NCBI RefSeq assembly: GCF_021117365.1 | Contig: NZ_CP088262.1 | Span: 3,040,501-3,104,500 of the forward strand | Source: Nocardioides sp. cx-173 | GTDB taxonomy: Bacteria; Actinomycetota; Actinomycetes; Propionibacteriales; Nocardioidaceae | Reading direction: 5' to 3' | DNA length: 64,000 nt | Shown: in pieces, positions 42,627 to 51,526 of the stretch | How the letters are laid out: every line of letters starts with the position of its first letter | Position numbering within the stretch: the stretch's first letter is position 1 | Position numbers and translations under genes: made by a program | Notes under the pieces: model-generated | Databases searched by the model: none | Told to the model about the DNA's origin: nothing | Seen by the model: the letters and a program-made list of their open reading frames with translations, nothing else

Positions 42627-43933
42627 GGTGTCTCCCTGGGGGTGTCGGGCATCGGGTGTGCCTCACCCTTCGGCATCGACGACGCCACGGCCAATGGCTC
42701 GTGCCACGGAGTGGAAAGGCCGTCGGACTCCTCGTCGCGCAACCCGTCCAGCTCGATCAGTCGGGCGGAGACGACCGCCGCCGCCTGCTTCAGGCACTCC
42801 ACCCACCGCGCCACCTCACGGCCGCCGATGCCCCGGGGGATGTTGGAGAGCCGCAGCGCGATCTGCACCTGCTGCATCGGCCCCTCGACCGGCACCACGA
42901 TGGAGTGCAGGTCGTAGCTGCCGCCAGGCTCGATGTCCGGCTCGTAGAGTGCGGCGGTCTCCTGGATGATCGCCTTGAACCGCCGCTCGTGCTCCGGCAG
43001 CCGGTCGACCGAGGAGTAGTCGCGGACCGCCTCGAACAGCTCCCGGTCGTCGTGTGTGCCGCGCAGGGACAGCGAGTAGCCCCGCTCGCGCACGCGCTCG
43101 AGCTGCCCGACGTACGCCGCCCGGGTCGCCTCGTCGGTCTCCGGCAGCCGGTGCAGCCACTCGTTGACGGCCACCGAGCCGGAGTGCGAGATGTACACGG
43201 CCCCCAGGGGCGGCACCAGCGGCACCCGGAAGCCGAGTGAGATCCGGCTCGGCCTGGCCGACCCGCTCGCGAGGGCGACGAAGACGGCGTCCTCCCCCAC
43301 GCAGGCGGTCACGCTGCAATCGGCCTCGAGGTCCGCGGCCACCGCCTCGAGCTGGTCGCGCGCGACCTCGGCGAGCCGGATGCCCTGGATCAGGTCCGGC
43401 TCCACCTGCGCCAGCAGGGACGGCAGGGTGAAGCGGCCGTAGCCGCCCTGGAAGAAGAGCAGCGGCAGGGTCGGCCGGAGGACGTCCATGTCGGTGACGC
43501 GGCCGATGACGACGTAGTGGTCCCCTGCCTCGACGACGGACTCATAGCCGCACTCGATCCAGGCGACCGCCCCGTCGAGGATGGGCGCGCCCCCCGGCGC
43601 CGGGTGCCACCGAACATCCTCGAACTTGTCGTCGCGGTGCTGCGCGAACCGGCGGCACAGAGCCTCCTGGTCGGCGGCCAGGACGTTGACGCAGAAGGAG
43701 CTCGCGTCACGCAACCGCGCGAACGTGCCGGAGTCGCGCTGGGGCAGGAACGCCACGAGCGGGGGGTGCAGCGACACCGACGTGAAGGAGCCGACGACCA
43801 TGCCGACCGGCTCGCCGGCGGCGCCGATCCCGGTCACGATCACCACCCCGGTCGGGTAGTGGCCGAGCGTCTCGCGGAAGTGGCGGGGCTCCACGCCCCC
43901 GGCGGCGGGCTGGTCCTGGGGGGGCTTGGTCAT
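42623..43933 (-). CDS. Flavin reductase fused to an IclR-type effector-binding domain, copy 1
   Basis: This 436-residue protein has two parts. Residues about 16-165 are an HpaC/HsaB-like flavin reductase (ETLGHYPTGVVIVTGI, GMVVGSFTSVSLHPPLVAFL, FCVNVLAADQE). Residues about 185-410 match the IclR ligand-binding domain (FRVPLVPPLGAVYISHSG, LERVRERGYSLSLRG, SIVVPVEGPMQQVQIALRLS) with no helix-turn-helix. Stand-alone HsaB is about 190 residues. The C1 reductase of Acinetobacter HPA hydroxylase carries a C-terminal MarR-like domain that gates activity by substrate; a similar role is inferred here. It is coupled to the dioxygenase gene. I chose the ATG at 43933. Confidence 0.88.
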   Translation of the reverse strand: MTKPPQDQPAAGGVEPRHFRETLGHYPTGVVIVTGIGAAGEPVGMVVGSFTSVSLHPPLVAFLPQRDSGTFARLRDASSFCVNVLAADQEALCRRFAQHRDDKFEDVRWHPAPGGAPILDGAVAWIECGYESVVEAGDHYVVIGRVTDMDVLRPTLPLLFFQGGYGRFTLPSLLAQVEPDLIQGIRLAEVARDQLEAVAADLEADCSVTACVGEDAVFVALASGSARPSRISLGFRVPLVPPLGAVYISHSGSVAVNEWLHRLPETDEATRAAYVGQLERVRERGYSLSLRGTHDDRELFEAVRDYSSVDRLPEHERRFKAIIQETAALYEPDIEPGGSYDLHSIVVPVEGPMQQVQIALRLSNIPRGIGGREVARWVECLKQAAAVVSARLIELDGLRDEESDGLSTPWHEPLAVASSMPKGEAHPMPDTPRETP

Positions 43934-44028
43934 CGTCGTGTCCTCACAGCGGGTCCTCACGTGGTGCGCGACCTCGATTCTGTGCCCCCGGCGGCCGCCA
44001 TGGGCGAGATCGTGCCGCGCGGCGGAAC

Positions 44029-44075
44029 CAGACGAGGCCGGACCGGGGCACCGCGCCCCGGTCCGGCCTCGTCTG
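44029..44075 (-). terminator. Strong hairpin after the ABC importer operon
   Basis: Arms at 44029-44048 and 44056-44075 (CAGACGAGGCCGGACCGGGG and its exact complement) form a 20-bp perfect stem with a 7-base loop. It lies 17 bp past the stop of the substrate-binding protein gene and ahead of flavin reductase 1, where it would separate the importer operon from the meta-cleavage operon. There is no T-tract, as is common in high-GC actinobacteria. Confidence 0.75.
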
Positions 44076-44091
44076 CTCGGGTCAGCTCGGG

Positions 44092-45723
44092 TCAGCTGGC
44101 CCAGATGTAGCGCAGGTCGATGATGTCGACGGTCTGCTCGCCCTTGCTGCCCGGGAAGCCGCCGACCTCGTCGCTGGCGATCCAGCCGCCGATCTGGCCG
44201 ACGGTCGGGGTCGAGGGCATCCAGCGGGTCATCGCCTCCTGGACCTGGGCGTACAGGTCGCCACGCTCGGCGACCGGCGTCACGAGGAGCTCCTCGATCA
44301 GCTTGTCGACCTCGGCGTCACCGCCGCGGGCGATGTTGGCCGGCGACTTGGAGTGGAAGCGGCCCTGCAGGTCCGAGGTGGCCTGCAGCGTGATCCCGAT
44401 GAACCGCAGCTGCGCGCTGTAGTTGCCCGCGGCGGCCTCGGTGATCATCGTCGGCTGGTCGCTGATCCGGATCTTCATCTCGACGCCGATGTCGGAGAGC
44501 ATCTGCTGCAGCACGCTCGCCTGTCGCTGGAACTCCGGCGGCGAGGTGCTGGTCATCTCGAACGACGCGTCGCCGCCCTCGGCGACGTACTCCTCGATGA
44601 GCTTCTTGGCCTCGTCGGCGTCGAACTCCGGGAAGTCGGTCTCGACGTACTCCGGGTGGTTGCCCGTGAAGTAGCCCTCCATCGCGGGGTGCTTGCCCTC
44701 GAAGACCGCGGTGGCGAGGGCTTCGCGGTCGATGCCGAGCAGCAGGGCCTTGCGCACCCGCTCGTCGTCGAACGGCGGCTGGGAGGTGTTGAGGGCCAGG
44801 TAGAAGTAGGTGTAGGCGGGCTGCTGCAGGACGGTGAGGTCCGCGGCGCCGGCCTCCTCGAGGTCCGTGACCGACTGGGTCGGTGCCAGGTCGAGGCTGC
44901 CGGCCTTGATCGCACTCAGGCGGGCCTCGGTGTCGGTGGCCGTCACCATGACGATCTCGTCCAGGTAGGGCAGCTCGGGGATCCGGTACTCGGGGTTGCG
45001 CTCGAGCACCAGGTCTCCGCCCGGCTGGAAGGACTTGACCTTGAAGGCACCGGCACCGACGGGCTTCTGGCCGAAGGAGGCGCCGGACTTCTCCACCGCG
45101 GTCGGGGACGGCACCATGCCCGCGCCCGCAGTGAACAGGACCGGGAACTCCACGGAGGGGGCGGCCAGCTTCATCTCGAGGGTGAGCGGGTCCACCACCT
45201 TCATGTCCACGATCTGCCGCGCGGCTGCCGCCTGGCGGCCCTGCGACTCGGGGGCGGCGTAGCGGGTGAGGTGAGCGACGACGGCGTCGGCGTCATAGGG
45301 GGTGCCGTCGGTGAACATGACGCCCTCGCGGAGCTTGAGCGTCCAGGTGAGCTGGTCCTCGGACTCCAGCGACTCCGCCATTCCGGGGATCGCCTCGCCC
45401 TCCGGGCCGATCGCCATCAGGGTCTCGAAGATCGCCGTGGCCGCGTTGATGCCCGGGGTGGACAGGGCCGTGGTCGGGTCGAGGGTGTCGACGGGGGCCA
45501 TCATGCCGAGCCGGAGCGAGCCGCCCTTCTGGGCATCGCTCCGCTCGAGCTGGGCGCCGCCGTACTCGTTGAGGGAGACGCCCTCACCTTCGGCGACGAC
45601 CTTGTTGGCGTTAGACGCGTCCGCAGGCGGTTTGGTGTCGCCGCCGCCGCTGCAGGCGGTGAGCAAGAGAGCCGCCAAGGCCCCGGCGAAGAGGCCTTTG
45701 GCGTGGTGCGTGGTGTGGATCAC
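44092..45723 (-). CDS. ABC importer substrate-binding lipoprotein (SBP_bac_5, peptide/nickel type)
   Basis: This 543-residue lipoprotein has a signal peptide with lipobox LTAC (Cys24) and then an SBP_bac_5 domain (GGSLRLGMMAPVDTLDPTTA, LREGVMFTDGTPYDADAVVA, GIDREALATAVFEGKHP). The family captures oligopeptides but also sugars, opines and other organics. It follows the four ABC genes in the same direction. The GTG start at 45723 follows AAGGAGTACCC. A 134-bp gap upstream may hold its own promoter, which would fit the usually higher demand for the binding protein. In this cluster it may bring in the growth substrate. Confidence 0.92.
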   Translation of the reverse strand: MIHTTHHAKGLFAGALAALLLTACSGGGDTKPPADASNANKVVAEGEGVSLNEYGGAQLERSDAQKGGSLRLGMMAPVDTLDPTTALSTPGINAATAIFETLMAIGPEGEAIPGMAESLESEDQLTWTLKLREGVMFTDGTPYDADAVVAHLTRYAAPESQGRQAAAARQIVDMKVVDPLTLEMKLAAPSVEFPVLFTAGAGMVPSPTAVEKSGASFGQKPVGAGAFKVKSFQPGGDLVLERNPEYRIPELPYLDEIVMVTATDTEARLSAIKAGSLDLAPTQSVTDLEEAGAADLTVLQQPAYTYFYLALNTSQPPFDDERVRKALLLGIDREALATAVFEGKHPAMEGYFTGNHPEYVETDFPEFDADEAKKLIEEYVAEGGDASFEMTSTSPPEFQRQASVLQQMLSDIGVEMKIRISDQPTMITEAAAGNYSAQLRFIGITLQATSDLQGRFHSKSPANIARGGDAEVDKLIEELLVTPVAERGDLYAQVQEAMTRWMPSTPTVGQIGGWIASDEVGGFPGSKGEQTVDIIDLRYIWAS

Positions 45724-45857
45724 GGGTACTCCTTGACCGATGTCGGCAGACCCGGGAGGGCGCCGTGCTCGGTATGATGGGGGTCACATTCCGAGCCGGG
45801 GAACAGTGCGGTGCCGACGGATGGAACGCCCGGCGAAACTGCCTGCCGCCGGTGGCG

Positions 45858-46853
45858 TCATCCCACCGGCTGGGGAGTGCTGACCGGGTGGTGGCAGGCG
45901 ACCTGATGGCCCGGCTCGAGCTCGACGAGCTCCGGCTCGGTGGTGTGACACAGCTCGGTGGCGGCGGGGCAGCGCGCCGCGAACGGGCAGCCGGCACTCG
46001 GCGCCTTGCGGGAGATCTCGTTGCGCGCTCGGCGGGGCTTGCGCTCGGCGCCGGGGTTGGGGATCGAGTCGAGCAGCAGCGTCGTGTAGTGGTGCAGCGG
46101 CCGGGCGTAGAGGGCGGTGGCGGGCGCGAGCTCGCAGATCTTGCCGAGGTACATCACCGCCACCCGGTCGCTGATGTTCTTCACGACCGCGAGGTCGTGG
46201 GAGATGAAGATCATCGACAGGTGGTGCTCGGCCTTCATCTTCTCCAGCAGGTTGAGCACCGCCGCCTGCACCGAGACGTCCAGTGCGGAGACCGGCTCGT
46301 CGCAGATCAGCACCTCAGGGTTCTGCACGACCGCGCGCGCGATCGAGATCCGCTGGCACTGCCCGCCGGAGAGCTCGTGCGGACGGCGGTCGGCCATCCG
46401 CTCGTCGACGCCGACGTCCTCGAGCGCCGCCAGGGCGGTCTTGCGCACCTCGGGGTGCCCGACCAGGCGCAGCGGGTCGGCCACGATCTCCAGCGCCGTG
46501 CGGCGCGGGTTGAGCGAGGAGATCGGGTCCTGGAAGACCAGCTGGATCCGGCGCCGCAGCGGGCGCAGGCGCCGTTGGCTGAGCCCGGTCAGCGGCTGGC
46601 CCGCGAGCATCACCTCGCCGGAGGTGGGGGGCGGCAGCTGCACCAGGGACTTGCCCAGCGAGGACTTGCCGCAGCCGGACTCCCCCACCACGCCGAGGGT
46701 CTCGCCCTGGAGCAGGTCGAGGTCGACGCCGCGTACGGCGCGCACGGGGGCACCCTTGGCGGAGCGGTACTCCACGACGATGTCGCGGGCGGAGAGGACC
46801 ACCTGCCGCTCAACGGGCTCGGTCTGGGGCGCGGAGGTCTGGGCGATGCTCAT
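45858..46853 (-). CDS. ABC importer ATP-binding protein (OppF-like)
   Basis: This 331-residue ATPase has Walker A GESGCGKSSLGKSL, a Q-loop region (LVFQDPISSLNPR), signature LSGGQCQRISIARA, Walker B VLICDEPVSALD and the H-loop IFISHDLAVV. A C-terminal oligopeptide-transporter domain has a cysteine cluster (GCPFAARCPAATELC) as in OppF/DppF, which often binds an Fe-S cluster. It overlaps the OppD-like gene in ATGA and energises import together with it. Confidence 0.93.
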   Translation of the reverse strand: MSIAQTSAPQTEPVERQVVLSARDIVVEYRSAKGAPVRAVRGVDLDLLQGETLGVVGESGCGKSSLGKSLVQLPPPTSGEVMLAGQPLTGLSQRRLRPLRRRIQLVFQDPISSLNPRRTALEIVADPLRLVGHPEVRKTALAALEDVGVDERMADRRPHELSGGQCQRISIARAVVQNPEVLICDEPVSALDVSVQAAVLNLLEKMKAEHHLSMIFISHDLAVVKNISDRVAVMYLGKICELAPATALYARPLHHYTTLLLDSIPNPGAERKPRRARNEISRKAPSAGCPFAARCPAATELCHTTEPELVELEPGHQVACHHPVSTPQPVG

Positions 46854-47890
46854 CGGGGGCTCACCTCGAAGGTCGGTTCCGGGCGCTCGGTCGACGGGTC
46901 GGGCAGATCGACCGACGTGGGGTTGTGGCAGGCGGCCGCGGAGAGCGTGCCCTCGTCGGCGGTGAGAGGCGGCCGGACGTGGGCGCAGACGTCGAGCGCC
47001 TGCGGGCAGCGGGCGCGGAACGGGCAGCCCACCGGCCGGTCGACCAGGTTCGGCGCTCGCCCGCTGATCGTGTTGAGCACCGTGTGCGGGGGGTCCTCGA
47101 GGCGCGGGCGCGCCCCCTCCAGCAGCCGGGTGTAGGGGTGCCGGCCGTGCTCGAAGACGTCCCGGGCGCCGCCGCGCTCGACCACCTCGCCGGCGTACAT
47201 CACCGACACCTGGTCGCAGCGTTCGGCGATCAGCCCCAGGTCGTGGGAGACCAGCAGGATCGCCAGGCCGCGCTCCTCGCGCAGCTCGTCGAACAGGTCC
47301 AGGATCTGCGCCTGGACGGTGACGTCCAGCGCCGTGGTCGGCTCGTCGGCGATGAGCAGCTGCGGGTCGCAGGCCAGCGCGATCGCGATCATCACCCGCT
47401 GGCGCTGACCGCCGGACAGCTCATGGGGGAAGGAGCGCAGCCGTCCCTCCGGGTCGGGCAGGTCCACCTGGTGGAGCAGCTCGACGGCGCGCGCGAGCGC
47501 CTCGCGCTTGGAGACGCCCCGGTGGCGTCGGATGGGCATGGCCAGCTGCTGGCCGATGCGCATCACCGGGTTGAGCGCGGTCATCGGGTCCTGGAAGACC
47601 ATGGCGATCTGCTGCCCGCGGATCTCCTGGCGCATCTCTTTCTCGGAGAGCGCCGCCAGGTCGCGACCGCGGTAGCCGATCCGGCCGGCGCGGTGGGCGA
47701 TGCTGCGTTGCGGGAGGATGCCGAGGATCGAGCGGGCCGTGACGGACTTGCCGGAGCCGCTCTCGCCGACGAGGCCGTGCACCTCGCCCTCCCCGATGCG
47801 CAGGTCGACGCCGTTGATCACCTGGGCGACTCCGCGGGCCGTGCTGAAGTGCATCTCGAGGCCCTCGACCTCGAGCAGGGGGGCGCTCAC
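46850..47890 (-). CDS. ABC importer ATP-binding protein (OppD-like)
   Basis: This 346-residue ATPase has Walker [16 protein letters not shown]-loop [17 protein letters not shown], signature [15 protein letters not shown], Walker [15 protein letters not shown] and [14 protein letters not shown]. The C-terminal cysteine cluster ([15 protein letters not shown]) is typical of OppD/DppD. The two ATPases form a heterodimer under the two permeases. It is linked by 4-bp overlaps to both neighbours. Confidence 0.93.
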   Translation of the reverse strand: MSAPLLEVEGLEMHFSTARGVAQVINGVDLRIGEGEVHGLVGESGSGKSVTARSILGILPQRSIAHRAGRIGYRGRDLAALSEKEMRQEIRGQQIAMVFQDPMTALNPVMRIGQQLAMPIRRHRGVSKREALARAVELLHQVDLPDPEGRLRSFPHELSGGQRQRVMIAIALACDPQLLIADEPTTALDVTVQAQILDLFDELREERGLAILLVSHDLGLIAERCDQVSVMYAGEVVERGGARDVFEHGRHPYTRLLEGARPRLEDPPHTVLNTISGRAPNLVDRPVGCPFRARCPQALDVCAHVRPPLTADEGTLSAAACHNPTSVDLPDPSTERPEPTFEVSPR

Positions 47891-48789
47891 AGGGCTGCCT
47901 CCTTGATGTCGAACTTCCGGTTGAGCTCCTCGGCCAGGAAGTACAGGGCCAGGAGCGTCACGAACATGGCGCCGGCGGGCAGCAGTGCGATGTGCGGGGC
48001 GGAGTCGAAGTCCGAGCGGCCGTCGCCCATCATCGTGCCCCAGCTCGAGGTGGGCGGCGGCACGCCGAGGCCCAGGAAGCTGAGCGAGCCCTCGGCCACG
48101 ATCGCCACCGCGACGAGCACGGTCGCGAACGCGATCACCGGCCCCACGACGTTCGGCACGATCTCGCGGCGCAGGATCCGCCAGCTGCCCGACCCCATCC
48201 CGCGCGAGGCGATGACGAACTCGCGCTCCGCGAAGCCGAGGGTGGCCGCGCGGGTCACGCGCGCCACCTGCGGCGCGGCGATGAACCCGATGCCGATGAT
48301 GATCGTCTTGAGCCCGGGGCCCATGAAGACGCTCAGCGCGATCAGCGCCACCAGGGAGGGGAAGGCGAGCAGGATGTCCATGACGCCGTTGATGATCCGC
48401 GAGAGCCAGCCGCCGAAGTAGCCGGAAATCAGCCCGAGCACCGCGCCGACCAGGACCGCGAGGGCGATGCCGCCGATGCCGACGGTGAGGCTCACCCGCC
48501 CGCCGATCAGCAGCCGGCTCAGCATGTCGCGACCGATCGTGTCGGTGCCGAGCCAGTGGTCGACGTGACCGGGGGGCACCGCGATGGCGGCGTAGTCGCT
48601 GCGGTCGGGGTCGGGTAGGGGAAGCAACGGGAAGAGGACCGCGCCGAGGACCAGCAGCGCGATCCAGGCGGCGGACAGCATGGTCACCCAGCGGACCTTG
48701 CGACGAGCACGGGGCTCGGCCGGCGGGGCCACCCCGGCCCCGGCCGCGGTGAGGTCGGTCCGATCGCCGGCGGTCGGGGTCATGGTCAT
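47887..48789 (-). CDS. ABC importer permease (OppC-like)
   Basis: This 300-residue permease has an N-terminal OppC segment with a helix (WVTMLSAAWIALLVLGAVLF), HWLGTDTIGRDMLSRLLIGG, five further helices and the EAA coupling loop (REFVIASRGMGSGSWRILRR). It has an extended, charged N-terminus (about 30 residues) in the cytoplasm. It pairs with the OppB-like permease; the two genes overlap by 4 bp. Confidence 0.92.
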   Translation of the reverse strand: MTMTPTAGDRTDLTAAGAGVAPPAEPRARRKVRWVTMLSAAWIALLVLGAVLFPLLPLPDPDRSDYAAIAVPPGHVDHWLGTDTIGRDMLSRLLIGGRVSLTVGIGGIALAVLVGAVLGLISGYFGGWLSRIINGVMDILLAFPSLVALIALSVFMGPGLKTIIIGIGFIAAPQVARVTRAATLGFAEREFVIASRGMGSGSWRILRREIVPNVVGPVIAFATVLVAVAIVAEGSLSFLGLGVPPPTSSWGTMMGDGRSDFDSAPHIALLPAGAMFVTLLALYFLAEELNRKFDIKEAAL

Positions 48790-49730
48790 GCGCGCACCCT
48801 TGGGTCGAGGACGGTGTAGAAGATGTCGACGAGGAAGTTGGCGACGACGTACGTCGCGGCGATCAGCAGGATCAGCCCCTGGACCATCACGTAGTCGCGG
48901 CCGTTGATGCTGCTGAACAGCAGGGTCCCGACGCCGGGCAGGCCGCAGATCAGCTCGATGACGATGGTGCCGCCCACCAGGTGCCCGATGTTGACGCCGA
49001 CCACGGTGATCAGCGTCGGCAGGGAGGGCTTGAGCGCGTAGCGGGTGAGGATCGTCGAGGGCTTGAGCCCGACCGAGCGGGCCAGCAGGATGTAGTCCTC
49101 CTGCAGGGTGCGGATCATCTCGGTGCGCAGGATCCTCAGATACACCGGGATCAGCCCCGCCGAGAGCGCGATCGTCGGTATCAGCAGGGACTTGATGCTC
49201 TCGCCGACGTCCTCGGACAGCGGCACGAAGCCCAGCGCCGGCAGGACCTGCAGCTTCACCGCCAGCAGGAACACCAGCAGCACGGCGACCATGAAGTGCG
49301 GCAGCGCCTGGAAGCCGAACGTGATGACGGCGACCACGCGGTCGATCCAGGAGTCGCGGCGGTTGGCCGCGATGGTGGCGAGCGGGATCGCGATCGCGAG
49401 CGAGACGATCTCGGCCATCACCAGCAGCTGCAGGGTGACCGGCAGCCGGTCGGCCACGGCGGCGAGCACCGTCTCCCCCGTGCGGTAGGACTGCCCCAGG
49501 TCGCCCTGCAGCAGGCCGCCCAGCCAGGAGAAGTAGCGCTCCATGAGCGGCTGGTCGAGGCCCAGGCTCTTCCGCACGGCCTCGACCGCCTCCGCCGAAG
49601 GGGCGTCGCTAGAGGCGACGATCACCTCGGCGGTGTCGCCGGGGAGCAGGTCCAGGAGGACGTAGACCAGGAACGTCACGCCCAGCAGCACCCCCACCAG
49701 GTGTGCCACCCGGATAGCCGCGATCCGCAT
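48786..49730 (-). CDS. ABC importer permease (OppB-like)
   Basis: This 314-residue permease has the conserved N-terminus (VGVLLGVTFLVYVLLDLLPG followed by DTAEVI), six helices and the EAA loop (DYILLARSVGLKPSTILTRY). It ends in the OppB tail DIFYTVLDPRVRA. I chose the ATG at 49730, which follows AGGAGGACACG; an in-frame GTG upstream lacks a binding site. It is the first gene of the importer operon, 79 bp after the GlcG-like gene. Confidence 0.92.
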   Translation of the reverse strand: MRIAAIRVAHLVGVLLGVTFLVYVLLDLLPGDTAEVIVASSDAPSAEAVEAVRKSLGLDQPLMERYFSWLGGLLQGDLGQSYRTGETVLAAVADRLPVTLQLLVMAEIVSLAIAIPLATIAANRRDSWIDRVVAVITFGFQALPHFMVAVLLVFLLAVKLQVLPALGFVPLSEDVGESIKSLLIPTIALSAGLIPVYLRILRTEMIRTLQEDYILLARSVGLKPSTILTRYALKPSLPTLITVVGVNIGHLVGGTIVIELICGLPGVGTLLFSSINGRDYVMVQGLILLIAATYVVANFLVDIFYTVLDPRVRA

Positions 49731-49809
49731 CGTGTCCTCCTGCTCGGGTCGACGACGCCTCGGTGTGACGCGCGTCATGCGGCAGCGTATGGCCGCTCCC
49801 GAGGGGCAA

Positions 49810-50250
49810 CTACCGGCCCGTGCCGCCGGCTGGCACGACGCCGGACGGCGCCTGAGCGAGGGTCGCGACAGCGTGTTCGGCGACCGCGACGTCGACCTCG
49901 GGGGCGGCGCCGCTCACGCCGATGGCACCCACGACGGCACCCTCCTCGCGGATCAGGATCCCGCCGGGCAGGGTCGTGGCCGCGAACGGGAGCTGGTCGT
50001 CGGCGAGACGCCAGACGTCGGGGTGGGCGTCGCGCATCGCCGCCAGCTCCGCGGACGGCCGTCCGAAGGCGACCGCCGTGCGCGCCTTGCTGCGGGCGAT
50101 GCCCAGGGTGAACCAGCCGGCCTCGTCCATGCGGGCGGAGGCGACCTCGATCCCGCCGGCGTCGACCACCACCATGCTCAGGCGCAGGGACGAGGCGGCC
50201 GCGGCCTCCTGCACCTGCGTCAGCAGCCGCTGCGCGGTCTCGAGCCTCAT
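49810..50250 (-). CDS. GlcG/HbpS family (DUF336) protein
   Basis: This 146-residue protein matches the GlcG/HbpS fold: LRLSMVVVDAGGIEVASARM, SKARTAVAFGRPS, LPGGILIREEGAVVGAIGVS and a closing DVAVAEHAVATL. The family includes haem-binding HbpS and GlcG of glycolate operons, and it often appears in catabolic clusters without a clear role. It has no signal peptide. The ATG at 50250 lies 2 bp after the stop of monooxygenase 2, so the two are cotranscribed. Confidence 0.85.
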   Translation of the reverse strand: MRLETAQRLLTQVQEAAAASSLRLSMVVVDAGGIEVASARMDEAGWFTLGIARSKARTAVAFGRPSAELAAMRDAHPDVWRLADDQLPFAATTLPGGILIREEGAVVGAIGVSGAAPEVDVAVAEHAVATLAQAPSGVVPAGGTGR

Positions 50251-50252
50251 CC

Positions 50253-51413
50253 TCAGTACCTCACACCGGCCGGGACGGGCTGGCCGAACAGCTGGAGGCC
50301 GTAGCCCTCGTAGGTCAGCTCGGCGGCGTTGTTGATGTGGTTCATGGCGGCGTGCAGGTCGCGCCAGAACCGCTGGAAGGGCAGGTCGCGGCGCAGCGCT
50401 CCGCCACCGGCGTGCATGAAGAGCTCGTCGACGGCGTCCACCGCGCGGCGTACCGAGCGCACCTGGTTGCGCCGCACCTCCAGGCGGAGTGCGGGCGTGA
50501 GCGCGTCCTTGGCGCCCGCCTCGTAGACGCGGTTGATGTCGTTGAGGAACTGCAGCCGGCTGGCCGCGATGTCGGAGGAGGCGGCGCCCAGGACGGCGAG
50601 CTGGTGCGGGCTGCCGGCGACGGCGGCACCGCGGGCGTCGACGCGCTCGCGGGTGTGCTCGACGAACGCATGGAGCGCGCCCTCGGCGATCGCGAGGGTG
50701 CCGGCGGTGATCGCGCCGGAGAACATGGTCGGGAACGGCATCCGGTAGAGCGGGTTGGTGCGGCGCAGCTCGGCGCTCGGAAGCGCCTGCGGGTCCACGA
50801 GCCGGTCCGGGCTGATGTAGGCGTCCTTGATGACGATGTCCTTGCTGCCCGTGCCCTCGAGGCCGATGACGTCCCAGGAGTCGGCGACGATCTCGTAGTC
50901 CGAGCGCGGCAGGATGAAGTGGCGCACCGCGCGAGCCGGGTCGGCGACGACCCCGTCGGCATCGGTGAGCATGCCGCCCAGGAAGATCCACTGGCAGTGG
51001 TCGGTGCCGGACGAGAACGACCAGCGGCCGCTGAGCAGCCAGCCCTCGCCCTCCGGCTTGGCCCGGCCCATCGGGGCGTACGGCGAGGCGATCCAGGTGT
51101 CCGGGTCCTCGCCCCAGACCGCCTGCTGGAGGTCGTGGTCGCACATGGCCATCTCCCACGGGTGCACGCCGACGACGCTGGAGACCCAGCCCGCTGCCCC
51201 CGACCTGGCGCCGACGGCGAGCACGGCCTCGAAGAACTCCACCGGGTGCACCTCGTCGCCGCCGAACTCGGCCGGTTGGAGGAGACGCGTGACGCCGGTC
51301 CAGCGGATGCGGTCGGCCACCTCGTCGGTGAGCCGGCCGAGCCGCTCACACTCCGGGCCGCTCTCGGCGAGGAAGTCGCCCTGCTTCTCGATCCGCTCGA
51401 GCACCTCGGTCAT
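50253..51413 (-). CDS. Flavin-dependent monooxygenase 2, HsaA-like
   Basis: This 386-residue protein is paralogous to monooxygenase 1 at 40582. They share LQPAEFGGDEVHPVEFFE, GWVSSVVGVHPWEMAM, WIASPYAPMGRAKPEGEGW, FSSGTDHCQW and GLEGTGSKDIVIKDA. It is a group D oxygenase needing reduced flavin, probably from reductase 2 at 53747. Two distinct oxygenase/reductase pairs suggest two hydroxylation steps or two substrates. I chose the ATG at 51413. An IclR regulator gene lies 113 bp upstream. Confidence 0.88.
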   Translation of the reverse strand: MTEVLERIEKQGDFLAESGPECERLGRLTDEVADRIRWTGVTRLLQPAEFGGDEVHPVEFFEAVLAVGARSGAAGWVSSVVGVHPWEMAMCDHDLQQAVWGEDPDTWIASPYAPMGRAKPEGEGWLLSGRWSFSSGTDHCQWIFLGGMLTDADGVVADPARAVRHFILPRSDYEIVADSWDVIGLEGTGSKDIVIKDAYISPDRLVDPQALPSAELRRTNPLYRMPFPTMFSGAITAGTLAIAEGALHAFVEHTRERVDARGAAVAGSPHQLAVLGAASSDIAASRLQFLNDINRVYEAGAKDALTPALRLEVRRNQVRSVRRAVDAVDELFMHAGGGALRRDLPFQRFWRDLHAAMNHINNAAELTYEGYGLQLFGQPVPAGVRY

Positions 51414-51526
51414 GCGCTGCTCCCTCACTTGCTGGTCACCGGAGCCCTCTCCGGGCCGGCGACCCGATGATCGACCCCGCGCCGGCCCGGACGAAGTGAT
51501 CCGTGCCACGGTCCGGAACCCCGGGG

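Noticed and set aside
44076..44097. GCTCGGGTCA repeated twice after the terminator hairpin
   Set aside because: It is a single short tandem repeat with no further copies or context; probably slippage.
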